Below the pieces are notes generated by a model that was not told where the DNA came from, made no database searches, and saw only the letters and a list, made by a program, of their open reading frames with translations. Positions 51,560 to 59,532 of a stretch of 64,000 bases of DNA are shown here, piece by piece. A program made the position numbers and the translations under genes. The DNA is from an uncultured SAR86 cluster bacterium (GTDB lineage: Bacteria > Pseudomonadota > Gammaproteobacteria > Magnimaribacterales > AG-339-G14), in assembly GCA_902563105.1 (NCBI GenBank), contig CACEVU010000006.1, positions 1 through 64,000 on the forward strand, written 5' to 3'. Within the stretch, counting starts at the first letter, position 1. Each line of letters opens with the position of its first letter.

Positions 51560-53101
51560 TTGTCAGAACGTAAGCAAAATAAAAAAATTGATAATAAAGC
51601 ACCTGTTATTGTTGGCGTGGGTGACTTCACCGATAGATCTAAAGAGGATGGACTTAACCCGCAAGAACTTCTCGCAAAGGCAAGTCAACTTGCTATCAAA
51701 GATAGCGGCATTAAAGACTTAAATAAACAGATCGATTATGTTGGCGTAGTTAGATTCTCCGTAGACTTTTTAACAGCAACTAACCAATCAAGTTTTCAAT
51801 ACTCAAATTTTCCAAGAACTTTGTCTAACAAATTAGGGATTCAAGCAACAAACGAAGTCTATGCTCCTATGGGAGGAAACAGCCCGCAGGTTCTGCTTGA
51901 AGATGCGCTAATAAAAATTTCATCTGGAGAAACAGATTGCGCTTTACTCGCTGGTGGAGAAGCCCTTCAAACTATGATTGCTAGATTAAAAGCAGGTATG
52001 TCTTTAGATTGGTTAGACGAACCTGGCGGAAATCCTGAGATGATTGGAAATAATGCAATTGGTTTTTCTGAACACGAAAAAATACACGGTATGGACTTAC
52101 CAACAAACGTCTATCCTCTTTTTGCTCAATCTTTAAGAAAAAAAGATAATAAAACTGCTGAACAACACTTAAAAGAATGTAGCTCTTTGTTTAGTGAGTT
52201 TAGTAAAGTAGCATCAAATAATCCTTATTCTTGGTTTCCTACTTTTCGCAGTGAAGAAGAAATTGCTGCAGTAACTAAAAATAATAGATTGGTGGGTTAT
52301 CCCTATACGAAATATTTAAATTCTGTCATCAGAGTCAATATGTCTTCGGCATATATTTTGATGTCTCAAACAAAAGCGGATGAATTGGGTGTGAACCAGA
52401 ACAAAAGAGTTTACGTTCATGGTTGCTCTATACTGGATGACATATGGAATGTATCTGAAAGACCAAATTTTCACAGTTCACCTGCAATTAGAACTTGTGT
52501 CAATCAAACTTTAGAGCAAGCAGAAGTATCTTTTGATGATATCTCCCATTTTGACCTATATTCTTGTTTTCCATCTGCCGTGCAAATCGCTAAAGAAGAA
52601 CTCGGCATACCAGAAGAAAAAAAAGATTTAACCATTACAGGTGGATTACCTTATTTTGGTGGCCCAGGAAATTCTTATACGATGTTTTCAACTACTGAAA
52701 TGGTAAGACAACTTAGGAAGAATCCTAAAAACTTCGGTTTACTAACCGCAAACTCCTGGTTCATTACCAAACATGCAGCGGTTGTTATGTCCACTTCCCC
52801 TTCAATGCGGTATGAAAAAATTGATAATCATTTAATACAGAAAGAAATTAATTCCAAAGCAATAAATAACTTTACGGAGAATCCACAAGGAAATGGGAAA
52901 ATTCTTACTTATACAATTATCAATGGTAGAAAAGGTTTAGAATTTGCTTTAGTAATTGGATCTCTTGAAGATGGTTCAAGATTCATTGCTAATAGTGAAA
53001 AGAATGAAGATTTATTACAAAAAATGATAAAAGATGAGATGCTAGACGCAAGAATATCTGTTTCTCAAAAGGATGGAAAAAATATTTTTAATTTAATCTA
53101 G
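51560..53101 (+). CDS. Thiolase-superfamily protein (acetyl-CoA acetyltransferase-like, lacks the usual Cys)
   Basis: 513-aa protein with the thiolase fold: opening KAPVIVGVGDFTDRS, ALLAGGEALQ, and the C-terminal GGLPYFGGPGNSYTMFSTTEMVRQLR. Where canonical thiolases carry the nucleophile in NxxCGSG, it reads YAPMGGNSPQ, so the acyl-accepting Cys is absent, as in a known SCPx-like subgroup. Some Cys-less thiolase relatives (Ltp2) act as retro-aldolases in steroid side-chain removal. Starts at a TTG and is divergent from the MFE-2-type dehydrogenase. The true reaction is uncertain. Confidence 0.78.
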   Translation: MSERKQNKKIDNKAPVIVGVGDFTDRSKEDGLNPQELLAKASQLAIKDSGIKDLNKQIDYVGVVRFSVDFLTATNQSSFQYSNFPRTLSNKLGIQATNEVYAPMGGNSPQVLLEDALIKISSGETDCALLAGGEALQTMIARLKAGMSLDWLDEPGGNPEMIGNNAIGFSEHEKIHGMDLPTNVYPLFAQSLRKKDNKTAEQHLKECSSLFSEFSKVASNNPYSWFPTFRSEEEIAAVTKNNRLVGYPYTKYLNSVIRVNMSSAYILMSQTKADELGVNQNKRVYVHGCSILDDIWNVSERPNFHSSPAIRTCVNQTLEQAEVSFDDISHFDLYSCFPSAVQIAKEELGIPEEKKDLTITGGLPYFGGPGNSYTMFSTTEMVRQLRKNPKNFGLLTANSWFITKHAAVVMSTSPSMRYEKIDNHLIQKEINSKAINNFTENPQGNGKILTYTIINGRKGLEFALVIGSLEDGSRFIANSEKNEDLLQKMIKDEMLDARISVSQKDGKNIFNLI

Positions 53102-53110
53102 GGAAGAACT

Positions 53111-54106
53111 ATGAAAGAAATAAACGTTTTAGTAACTGGGGCAGCAGGACAAATTGGATATGCATTATTGACAAGATTGGCAAGCGGCGAGACTTTTGGA
53201 AAAGACGTAAAAGTAAACCTAAACCTTGTAGAAGTACCTCAGGTTGTCTCAAGGTTAGAAGGTGCCAGAATGGAATTAGAAGATTGTGGTTTTAATACTT
53301 TAGGGGTCATTAAAAGTTTCTCTGATATAAATGAAGCCTCGGGTGATATTGATTGGGCTCTCTTGGTGGGAAGTATTCCCAGAGGAATTACAGTGAATGG
53401 GAAAAAAATTGAGGAGCGTGCAGATTTATTAAAGATTAATGGTGGTATCTTTACAGAACAAGGGAAGGCTCTTGGAGAAAATGCAAAAGAAGATGCGAAA
53501 ATTTTAGTAGTTGGAAATCCTGCTAATACAAATGCTTTAATTGGGTGCACGCATGGAAAAAATGCATCTCAAACTTGGATGGCGATGACTGCGTTAGATG
53601 CTAACAGAGCCAAGGCTCAAGTTGCTAAAAAATGTAATCTTGAAATCTCTGAAATAAAAAAAATGACTATTTGGGGAAACCACAGTCCTACCATGTATCC
53701 AGATCTAGATAATGCTGAAATCAAAGGCGAATCAGCCAGCGGTTGGATCAATGATCAAAGTTGGATTGAGAGTGATTTTCTCAGGATCGTTCAACAACGA
53801 GGAAAAGCCATTATAGATGCCAGAGGAGCTTCTTCAGCAACCTCTGCAGCCAATGCAGCTATAGATACAGTAAAAGCGACGCTTTCTGAGACACCTGAAG
53901 ATGATTGGTTTAGTGCTGCAGTTATGAGTGATGGGAGTTATAACGTACCTGATGGGTTAATATTTGGGTTTCCTTTAAAGACTGATGCATCTGGTAAAGT
54001 CTCAATAGTTCCAGATTTACCAATCTCAAAGTACGCACAAGAGAAAATAGATTTAACAACTCAAGAATTATTAGATGAAAAAAACGATGTCATAGACTTA
54101 CTCTGA
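53111..54106 (+). CDS. mdh: Malate dehydrogenase
   Basis: 331-aa NAD-dependent enzyme of the TCA cycle, of the type found in many beta/gammaproteobacteria with the long N-terminal insertion. Cofactor-binding VTGAAGQIGYALLTRLASG (about 8), the substrate-binding SIPRGITVNGKKIEERADLL, GNPANTNALIG, and the catalytic His in MTIWGNHSPTMYPDL (about 195) are intact. It follows the thiolase-like gene by 9 bp. It ends next to the convergent 41-aa peptide gene. Confidence 0.95.
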   Translation: MKEINVLVTGAAGQIGYALLTRLASGETFGKDVKVNLNLVEVPQVVSRLEGARMELEDCGFNTLGVIKSFSDINEASGDIDWALLVGSIPRGITVNGKKIEERADLLKINGGIFTEQGKALGENAKEDAKILVVGNPANTNALIGCTHGKNASQTWMAMTALDANRAKAQVAKKCNLEISEIKKMTIWGNHSPTMYPDLDNAEIKGESASGWINDQSWIESDFLRIVQQRGKAIIDARGASSATSAANAAIDTVKATLSETPEDDWFSAAVMSDGSYNVPDGLIFGFPLKTDASGKVSIVPDLPISKYAQEKIDLTTQELLDEKNDVIDLL

Positions 54107-54232
54107 TCAATGTCGATGCATCATGTGATCAATGGAACTTTCCATATGTTCTAACTGACTCTGATAAAAGTTGTAAAGAAAGTATCCTCCAAAAACCAAA
54201 ACAAAGATAATAAAAATTAGAGTTTTTTTCAT
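54107..54232 (-). CDS. 41-aa single-span membrane peptide
   Basis: Too short for the ORF track. Its ATG shares a base with the TAA of the preceding 76-aa gene (TAATG), with GAGAGGAG about 9 nt upstream, a strong translational-coupling arrangement. The peptide is MKKTLIFIIFVLVFGGYFLY... with one hydrophobic segment of about 17 residues, then a polar tail rich in His and Met (LEHMESSIDHMMHRH) that could bind metal. I do not recognise a family. It is the last gene of an 11-gene operon and ends against mdh. Confidence 0.62.
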   Translation of the reverse strand: MKKTLIFIIFVLVFGGYFLYNFYQSQLEHMESSIDHMMHRH

Positions 54233-54462
54233 TAGTTAATGCTCCTCTCAAGCCATTCTTCTAAAAACCCATCGTGGGGCTGTTCGCGATCGTGAATTGG
54301 CATCCCCTTATCATCTATGGTTACTCCAAAAAAATACCTTACCCCAACATGAAAAGATTCCATAATAAAACCCTCATCTAATGCTAATGGAACTCCTTGA
54401 TGATCAGCTCTGTGTTTTAAATAATTAAGAAATCTTATTGGTTGAAAATCTTCTTCGTTCAT
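54232..54462 (-). CDS. Conserved-looking hypothetical protein, 76 aa
   Basis: I do not recognise this protein. It opens MNEEDFQPIRFLNYLKHRADHQGVPLALDEG and contains SFHVGVRYFFGVTID; no signal or membrane segment is visible, and it is acidic overall. It lies 10 bp after the DUF6285-like gene and is coupled to the 41-aa membrane peptide by a TAATG overlap, so the two may act together. Confidence 0.6.
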   Translation of the reverse strand: MNEEDFQPIRFLNYLKHRADHQGVPLALDEGFIMESFHVGVRYFFGVTIDDKGMPIHDREQPHDGFLEEWLERSIN

Positions 54463-54472
54463 TTAAATTAGA

Positions 54473-54820
54473 TTAATTATACTTGGGGTTGTCTATTTTG
54501 ATTTTTTCTTCTGTTAAATCATATAAAAAATCTATCAAAGATTGATTTTCATAGTCTAATTCTTTGTTTCTTATTTTTTCAGAAAGTTTTTCTATCGAGA
54601 AATTTTCTTCGCCAATAAGCTTTGAGCCTAATTCAGTGAACTTTTCATTAATCGCTTTACCAGTTTCAACCTCTCTTTTAACTATTTTCAAAACATTTAA
54701 AACAATTTGAAATTTAAACTTTTTATTTACAGGATAGGAATCAGATTTTATTTCGGCATTAATAAAGTCAATTACTGCCTCTAAGAGCTCTTCAGAAGAG
54801 GGTCTGTCAAAAATACTCAT
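54473..54820 (-). CDS. DUF6285-type protein, LvaB-like
   Basis: 115-aa helical protein starting SIFDRPSSEELLEAVIDFIN and containing KFQIVLNVLKIVKREVE, the pattern I associate with DUF6285 proteins. In Pseudomonas putida, LvaB is a small protein of this sort that boosts the kinase LvaA. Here too it follows the kinase-like gene (4-bp overlap) and an acyl-CoA dehydrogenase, so the three-gene order supports an LvaB-like partner role. Direct catalysis is not expected. Confidence 0.72.
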   Translation of the reverse strand: MSIFDRPSSEELLEAVIDFINAEIKSDSYPVNKKFKFQIVLNVLKIVKREVETGKAINEKFTELGSKLIGEENFSIEKLSEKIRNKELDYENQSLIDFLYDLTEEKIKIDNPKYN

Positions 54821-55779
54821 AAGAAATTTTTATGTTTAATCATATTCATCAAGTCAAATTCCGTCTCTGATACCCTTCTGCCAATTGCTGCTTTTTCAAC
54901 TGAATTTACCATGCCACTTAGATGGGCAAAAGTTTGCATCATACAAATAACTCCCCATCGTAATGAACCATAGAGCTGCCATATATCCAGCTGCGATTCT
55001 TCAATTTTTATATCAGAGTTAGATTCATAACCGGCAATGAGATCTTTGGTATCTCCTAAACCACCTACTCTTTTTTCGACGTTACCAAATCGCCAAGAGC
55101 GCACGCAGAGCCATCCTAGGTCTTCCATAGGGTTACCGATGTGTGCGAGCTCCCAGTCAATAATGGACTCTAAATTATTTTCTGAGATTATAAAGTTGCC
55201 AAAACGAAAATCACCATGAACCAGAACATCGCCATATTCTGAAAGATTTTGGGCTTCTAGCCATTTGAAAGCTAGATCAAAGACCGGTTGTGGTTGTTTA
55301 AAACTTAAATACACCTGAAAGAGTTTTTCTAAAGACTCTGAAAAAGTTACTTGATCAAGAGCTTTTAAATCATCTAATTGAGTTTGGTGGATTTTCGCTA
55401 AAGATTTACCGATTTCAAAAGGAAGTTTTTCTCGAACAGTTGCAAATTTTTCATCTCTAAGAATTTTACGAGGAATGGTTTCTCCTGGGATTGCTTCCAT
55501 AACATAACCCTCGCCTATTTCTTCGCCTTCAGAAAACTCAAAGATTATTGCTGGTACAGGAGCTCCGCTTTTTTTTACTATTTTTTGTATTTTTGCTTCT
55601 AAGATTTTTGGAATTGCCATCACGGATTTTTCTTGTGACAGACTTCTTCTAACGATCAGTTCATCGTCACTAGCAAGAATAATACGGTTTATGTCTGCAG
55701 AGGCTCCGCCTGTGAGAGGAATCAGTTGCTTGATTTTTTGCTGCAGAGAATTTTCTAAAAATTCCTGAAAGTCTGACAT
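54817..55779 (-). CDS. APH-fold kinase, LvaA / ACAD10-11-like
   Basis: 320-aa phosphotransferase with the aminoglycoside-kinase fold. The Brenner catalytic loop is VLVHGDFRFGNFI (about 187) and the metal loop IIDWELAHIGNPMEDLGWLCVRSWRFGN (about 205), both close to the kinase part of human ACAD10/11 and to bacterial LvaA. Those enzymes phosphorylate the hydroxyl of 4-hydroxyacyl-CoA. Genes for an ACAD and a DUF6285 protein on either side make this assignment more likely than antibiotic resistance. Confidence 0.8.
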   Translation of the reverse strand: MSDFQEFLENSLQQKIKQLIPLTGGASADINRIILASDDELIVRRSLSQEKSVMAIPKILEAKIQKIVKKSGAPVPAIIFEFSEGEEIGEGYVMEAIPGETIPRKILRDEKFATVREKLPFEIGKSLAKIHQTQLDDLKALDQVTFSESLEKLFQVYLSFKQPQPVFDLAFKWLEAQNLSEYGDVLVHGDFRFGNFIISENNLESIIDWELAHIGNPMEDLGWLCVRSWRFGNVEKRVGGLGDTKDLIAGYESNSDIKIEESQLDIWQLYGSLRWGVICMMQTFAHLSGMVNSVEKAAIGRRVSETEFDLMNMIKHKNFL

Positions 55780-55780
55780 C

Positions 55781-56980
55781 TTAAGATACTAAGGATGCAT
55801 CTCGCTCGCCAAAATCCCATCCAGGACCATTATTTTCATAGTTCTTAAGAATCCGTCTAGCAACGGATTGCACGTGAACTTCATCAGGACCATCGTAGAT
55901 TCTTGCTTCTCTGGCATGTCGATACATGAGACTTAATGGCGTATCGTCAGTGAGTCCTTTTGCGCCATGAACTTGGATGGCTCGATCTATGACATTGTGG
56001 AGCATCTCTGCCCCAACCACTTTAATCAAACCGATTTCAATTCTAGCATCATCGCCTTGGTCAATTCTTTTAGCAGCATCAAGCGTTAAATGACGAGAAG
56101 CTTGAATTTCACAAGCGCTATCGAAGACAAATTTTTGCAGCAGTTGTTTTTTCGTTAATGGTGTCCCAAAAGTTTCTCTCTCATGCATTCTTTCACAAAG
56201 CAGGTCAAAAGCTCTTTGAGCTTGGCCTAACCAGCGCATGCAATGAAAAATTCTTCCTGGCCCAAGTCGTTTTTGTGCAATGATAAATCCTTGTCCCCTT
56301 GGACCTAATAAATTTTCTTCAGGAACTTCGACGTTGTCGTATTTAACTTCATAGTGTCCGCCATTAATACCAAGTACAGGAGTTTCTCGAACAATTTTAT
56401 AACCTGGGTTATCTGTTGGAACAATGATCATGCTAAAAGCGCCATGACTAGGAGCATCTAATTCAGTTCGACACATAACCGTAGTGTAGGCAGCTCTGGC
56501 AGCTCCAGTAGTAAACCATTTTGTGCCATTTATTTTCCACGTACCGTTATCAAGGATAGCTGTGGTTTGTAATTGGGTAGGATCAGAACTTGCAACATCA
56601 GGCTCAGTCATGCCGAAACTTGGAAAGATTTCTCCTTGAACTAAGGGTTCAAGATATTGATCTCGCCAGTGTGGCGAAGCAAATTCTCTGAGCATTATTG
56701 AATCTTGTAAAGAATGCGTGCCCAATGCCACCATGGCAAAAGATGATCTACCAATGACCTCATTTACGTATACGTATTCCATGAAAGGCATCCCGCCTCC
56801 TCCAATATCTTCTGGGTGTCCCAATGCCCAAATTTTTTCATCCTTTGCCAATTGCATTAATGAACCAAGCATTTCACGTGCCTCGGGCGTGCCCTTAGCT
56901 AACTCAGTTTCTTTAGGATAAATTTCACTTTCAATGAAATCTTTTACTTTTGCTCTAGTTTTTGTCCAATCTTTGCTCAT
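55781..56980 (-). CDS. Acyl-CoA dehydrogenase, LvaC / ACAD10-11-like
   Basis: 399-aa acyl-CoA dehydrogenase family member. Visible blocks are SFGMTEPDVASSDPTQLQT (about 120), the FAD segment GTKWFTTGAARA, and near the C-terminus EARIYDGPDEVHVQSVARRIL (about 363), in which Asp takes the place of the catalytic Glu of YEGT. The DGPDEVH motif is characteristic of the ACAD10/11 group. In that pathway the enzyme eliminates phosphate from 4-phosphoacyl-CoA instead of simply oxidising. Sits between lysS and the kinase gene with 1-5 bp gaps. Confidence 0.85.
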   Translation of the reverse strand: MSKDWTKTRAKVKDFIESEIYPKETELAKGTPEAREMLGSLMQLAKDEKIWALGHPEDIGGGGMPFMEYVYVNEVIGRSSFAMVALGTHSLQDSIMLREFASPHWRDQYLEPLVQGEIFPSFGMTEPDVASSDPTQLQTTAILDNGTWKINGTKWFTTGAARAAYTTVMCRTELDAPSHGAFSMIIVPTDNPGYKIVRETPVLGINGGHYEVKYDNVEVPEENLLGPRGQGFIIAQKRLGPGRIFHCMRWLGQAQRAFDLLCERMHERETFGTPLTKKQLLQKFVFDSACEIQASRHLTLDAAKRIDQGDDARIEIGLIKVVGAEMLHNVIDRAIQVHGAKGLTDDTPLSLMYRHAREARIYDGPDEVHVQSVARRILKNYENNGPGWDFGERDASLVS

Positions 56981-56985
56981 AATTA

Positions 56986-58440
56986 TTATTTATTTTTTAG
57001 TTGTGGAAATAATAAAACATCTCGAATAGATTCGGTACCGGTAATTAACATGGTCAGTCTGTCTATACCAATGCCAACTCCAGCACATGGTGCTAGTCCA
57101 TGCTCTAGGGCTTCGATGTAATCTTTATCAAAATGCATCGCTTCATTGTCACCTGAATCCTTTTTAGCTACTTGATCCTTGAAACGTTCTGCCTGTTCTT
57201 CAGGATCGTTTAACTCAGAAAAGCCATTAGCAATCTCTTTGCCGTCTATAAAAAGTTCAAATCTTTCTGCTACCTCAGGATTTGCATTCGAAGCTCTTGC
57301 TAAAGGTGAAACTTCAATAGGATATTCAGTAATAAATGTAGGTTCTGTAAGTTTCTCTTCCACCAATGCTTCAAATATTTGATTTTTAATGATGGCTAAA
57401 GAGGCCTTAACATCGATTTTTATTTTTTCTGCCTTACAGAATTCATTAAGCTTCTTAGCATCTTTTAAGTCTTTTTTCTTTAGAGAGGTGAATTGCAATA
57501 TTGCTTCATCCATAGTTAATTTATGAAAAGCTTTTTTAAATATATTTGTTTTATGAGGCAGGGATTTTGAAATTGCTTTGAACATCTTCTCTACAAATTT
57601 AATTTGAAAATCACTATTAACGTAGGCTGTATAAAATTCCAACATGGTAAATTCTGGATTATGTCTTGTTGAAAGCCCTTCATTTCTAAAATTTCTATTG
57701 ATCTCAAAAACTTTTTCAAATCCACCAACAACCAATCGCTTCAAATACAATTCTGGCGCAACTCTTAAAAATAAATCCATGTTCAAAGAGTTATGATGCG
57801 TGACAAAAGGCCTAGCTGTTGCCCCGCCTGGAATGGGATGCATCATAGGAGTCTCAACTTCAATAAAGTCATCAGCCAGCAAGAAGGATCTGATATTACT
57901 TATTAATTCCGCTCTTGTTTTGAAAACTTCTAAACTATCTGGATTAGTCAATAAGTCTAGATAGCGTTTTCGATAACGTAATTCTGTATCCACTAGTCCA
58001 AGATGTTTTTCTGGCAAAGGTCTTAAAGATTTCGTCAGAAGCGTTAATTTTTTTACGTGAATTGAAAGTTCACCTGTATTAGTTTTAAAGATAGAACCTT
58101 CTGCGCCTACTATATCTCCAAGGTCATAATTTTTAAATTCATCGTAGTTCGAAATTTCATCAGCTCTGATGTAGAGTTGAATTCTTCCAGAAAAATCTTG
58201 GATGGTTGTAAAACTTGCCTTACCCATCATTCTTCTCAGCATGATGCGTCCAGCGACTACGCCCTTTGCTTTTTTCTTTTCTAATTCTCCTTTAGAAAAG
58301 GCATCGAATTCTTCTTTTAACTCTTGAGCCGAATGTTTTTTTTTGAAGTCATTTGGAAAGGCCATATTGGCACTCTTTAAAGAAGCAAGTTTTTTGCGCC
58401 TTTCTTCAATAAGATGATTTTCTTCTTTATCTTGAGTCAT
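56986..58440 (-). CDS. lysS: Lysyl-tRNA synthetase, class II
   Basis: 484-aa enzyme charging tRNA-Lys. The N-terminal OB-fold anticodon domain includes AGRIMLRRMMGKASFTTIQD; class II motif 2 is FEINRNFRNEGLSTRHNPEFTMLEFYTAY (about 245) and motif 3 is GVGIGIDRLTMLITG (about 455). The prfB-lysS neighbourhood is standard in proteobacteria; its start overlaps the prfB stop by 1 bp. Confidence 0.96.
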   Translation of the reverse strand: MTQDKEENHLIEERRKKLASLKSANMAFPNDFKKKHSAQELKEEFDAFSKGELEKKKAKGVVAGRIMLRRMMGKASFTTIQDFSGRIQLYIRADEISNYDEFKNYDLGDIVGAEGSIFKTNTGELSIHVKKLTLLTKSLRPLPEKHLGLVDTELRYRKRYLDLLTNPDSLEVFKTRAELISNIRSFLLADDFIEVETPMMHPIPGGATARPFVTHHNSLNMDLFLRVAPELYLKRLVVGGFEKVFEINRNFRNEGLSTRHNPEFTMLEFYTAYVNSDFQIKFVEKMFKAISKSLPHKTNIFKKAFHKLTMDEAILQFTSLKKKDLKDAKKLNEFCKAEKIKIDVKASLAIIKNQIFEALVEEKLTEPTFITEYPIEVSPLARASNANPEVAERFELFIDGKEIANGFSELNDPEEQAERFKDQVAKKDSGDNEAMHFDKDYIEALEHGLAPCAGVGIGIDRLTMLITGTESIRDVLLFPQLKNK

Positions 58441-59532
58441 TATTCAATTCCTTGCTTTAAACTAGCTTCTATAAATAAATCCAAATTTCCATCTAAGACG
58501 TCATTGCAATTTCCAGTTTCTACCCCTGTCCTAAGGTCTTTGATTCTTGCTGAGTCTAAAACGTAGGACCTTATTTGGCTTCCCCAGCCTATGTCTGCTT
58601 TTGATGCTTCTAAATTTTCCATTTCCTGCTGTTGCTTTTTTAATTCTATCTCAAAGAGCTTAGCTCGTAACTGCTTCATAGCACTATCTTTGTTTTTATG
58701 TTGGGATCTTTGAGTCTGACATTGCACTACAACTCCTGAAGGTTCATGCGTTAAACGAACTGCTGAATCTGTCTTATTAACGTGCTGTCCTCCTGCTCCA
58801 CTGGCACGATAAGTATCAATTCTTATATCCGCAGGATTGAGATCAATCTGAATATCATCATCAACTTCAGGAGAAACAAAAATTGAAGCAAAAGAAGTAT
58901 GTCTTCTATTTCCCGAGTCAAAGGGAGATTTTCTAACCAAACGATGAACTCCTGACTCTGTTCTTAGCCAACCGTAAGCAAAATCTCCGTCGAATTTTAT
59001 TGTTGCACTTTTTATACCAGCAACCTCTCCAGGAGAGACTTCTATTAATTCTGTTTTAAAACCTTTATTTTCTCCCCATTTTAAATACATACGCAAAAGC
59101 ATTTCTGCCCAATCCTGTGCCTCTGTTCCGCCTGAACCAGATTGAATATCAAGATACGTATTTGCTTGATCCATCCTTCCTGAAAACATTCTTCGGAACT
59201 CAAGATCAGAAATTTTTTCTTCTACATTTAAAAGTTCCTCTTTTAGTTGATTTGATTCAGATTCATCATCTCCAAGAAGCTCAAAAAGTTCATTGAGATC
59301 TTCCACAGAGCTATTTAAACCTTCAATCAGTTCGACAAGTTTATCCAAGGAGGCTTTTTCTTTTCCCAATTTTTGACTTTGCTCTTGATTGGACCAAACA
59401 TTAGGATCTTGAAGTTTGGTGTTTATTTCAGCAAGACGTTTTATCTTTGAATCAAAGTCAAAGGTACCCCCTAAGCTCATTTAGAGACTTGGAAGCCGTT
59501 TTAATTCTTTCGCTTAATGATAATTCAACCAT
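58440..59532 (-). CDS. prfB: Peptide chain release factor 2 (programmed +1 frameshift)
   Basis: RF2 recognises UGA and UAA stops. The track ORF (start 59480) is only the second part. Upstream, an ATG at 59532 (overlapping the thrC stop as TAATG) encodes [24 protein letters not shown] up to an in-frame UGA at 59458-59460. Skipping one base in CUU-U-GAC continues into [11 protein letters not shown]. Codon-recognition SPF and hydrolysis GGQ motifs are present ([25 protein letters not shown]). The joined product is about 364 residues (E. coli 365). The frameshift gives autogenous control: low RF2 favours the shift. Confidence 0.95.
59457..59475 (-). promoter_or_regulatory. Programmed +1 frameshift site of prfB
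   Basis: CTTAGGGGGTACCTTTGAC on the minus strand: an internal Shine-Dalgarno (AGGGGG), the slippery CUU and the in-frame UGA followed by C, differing from the E. coli site at a single base (UAC for UAU). Confidence 0.95.
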
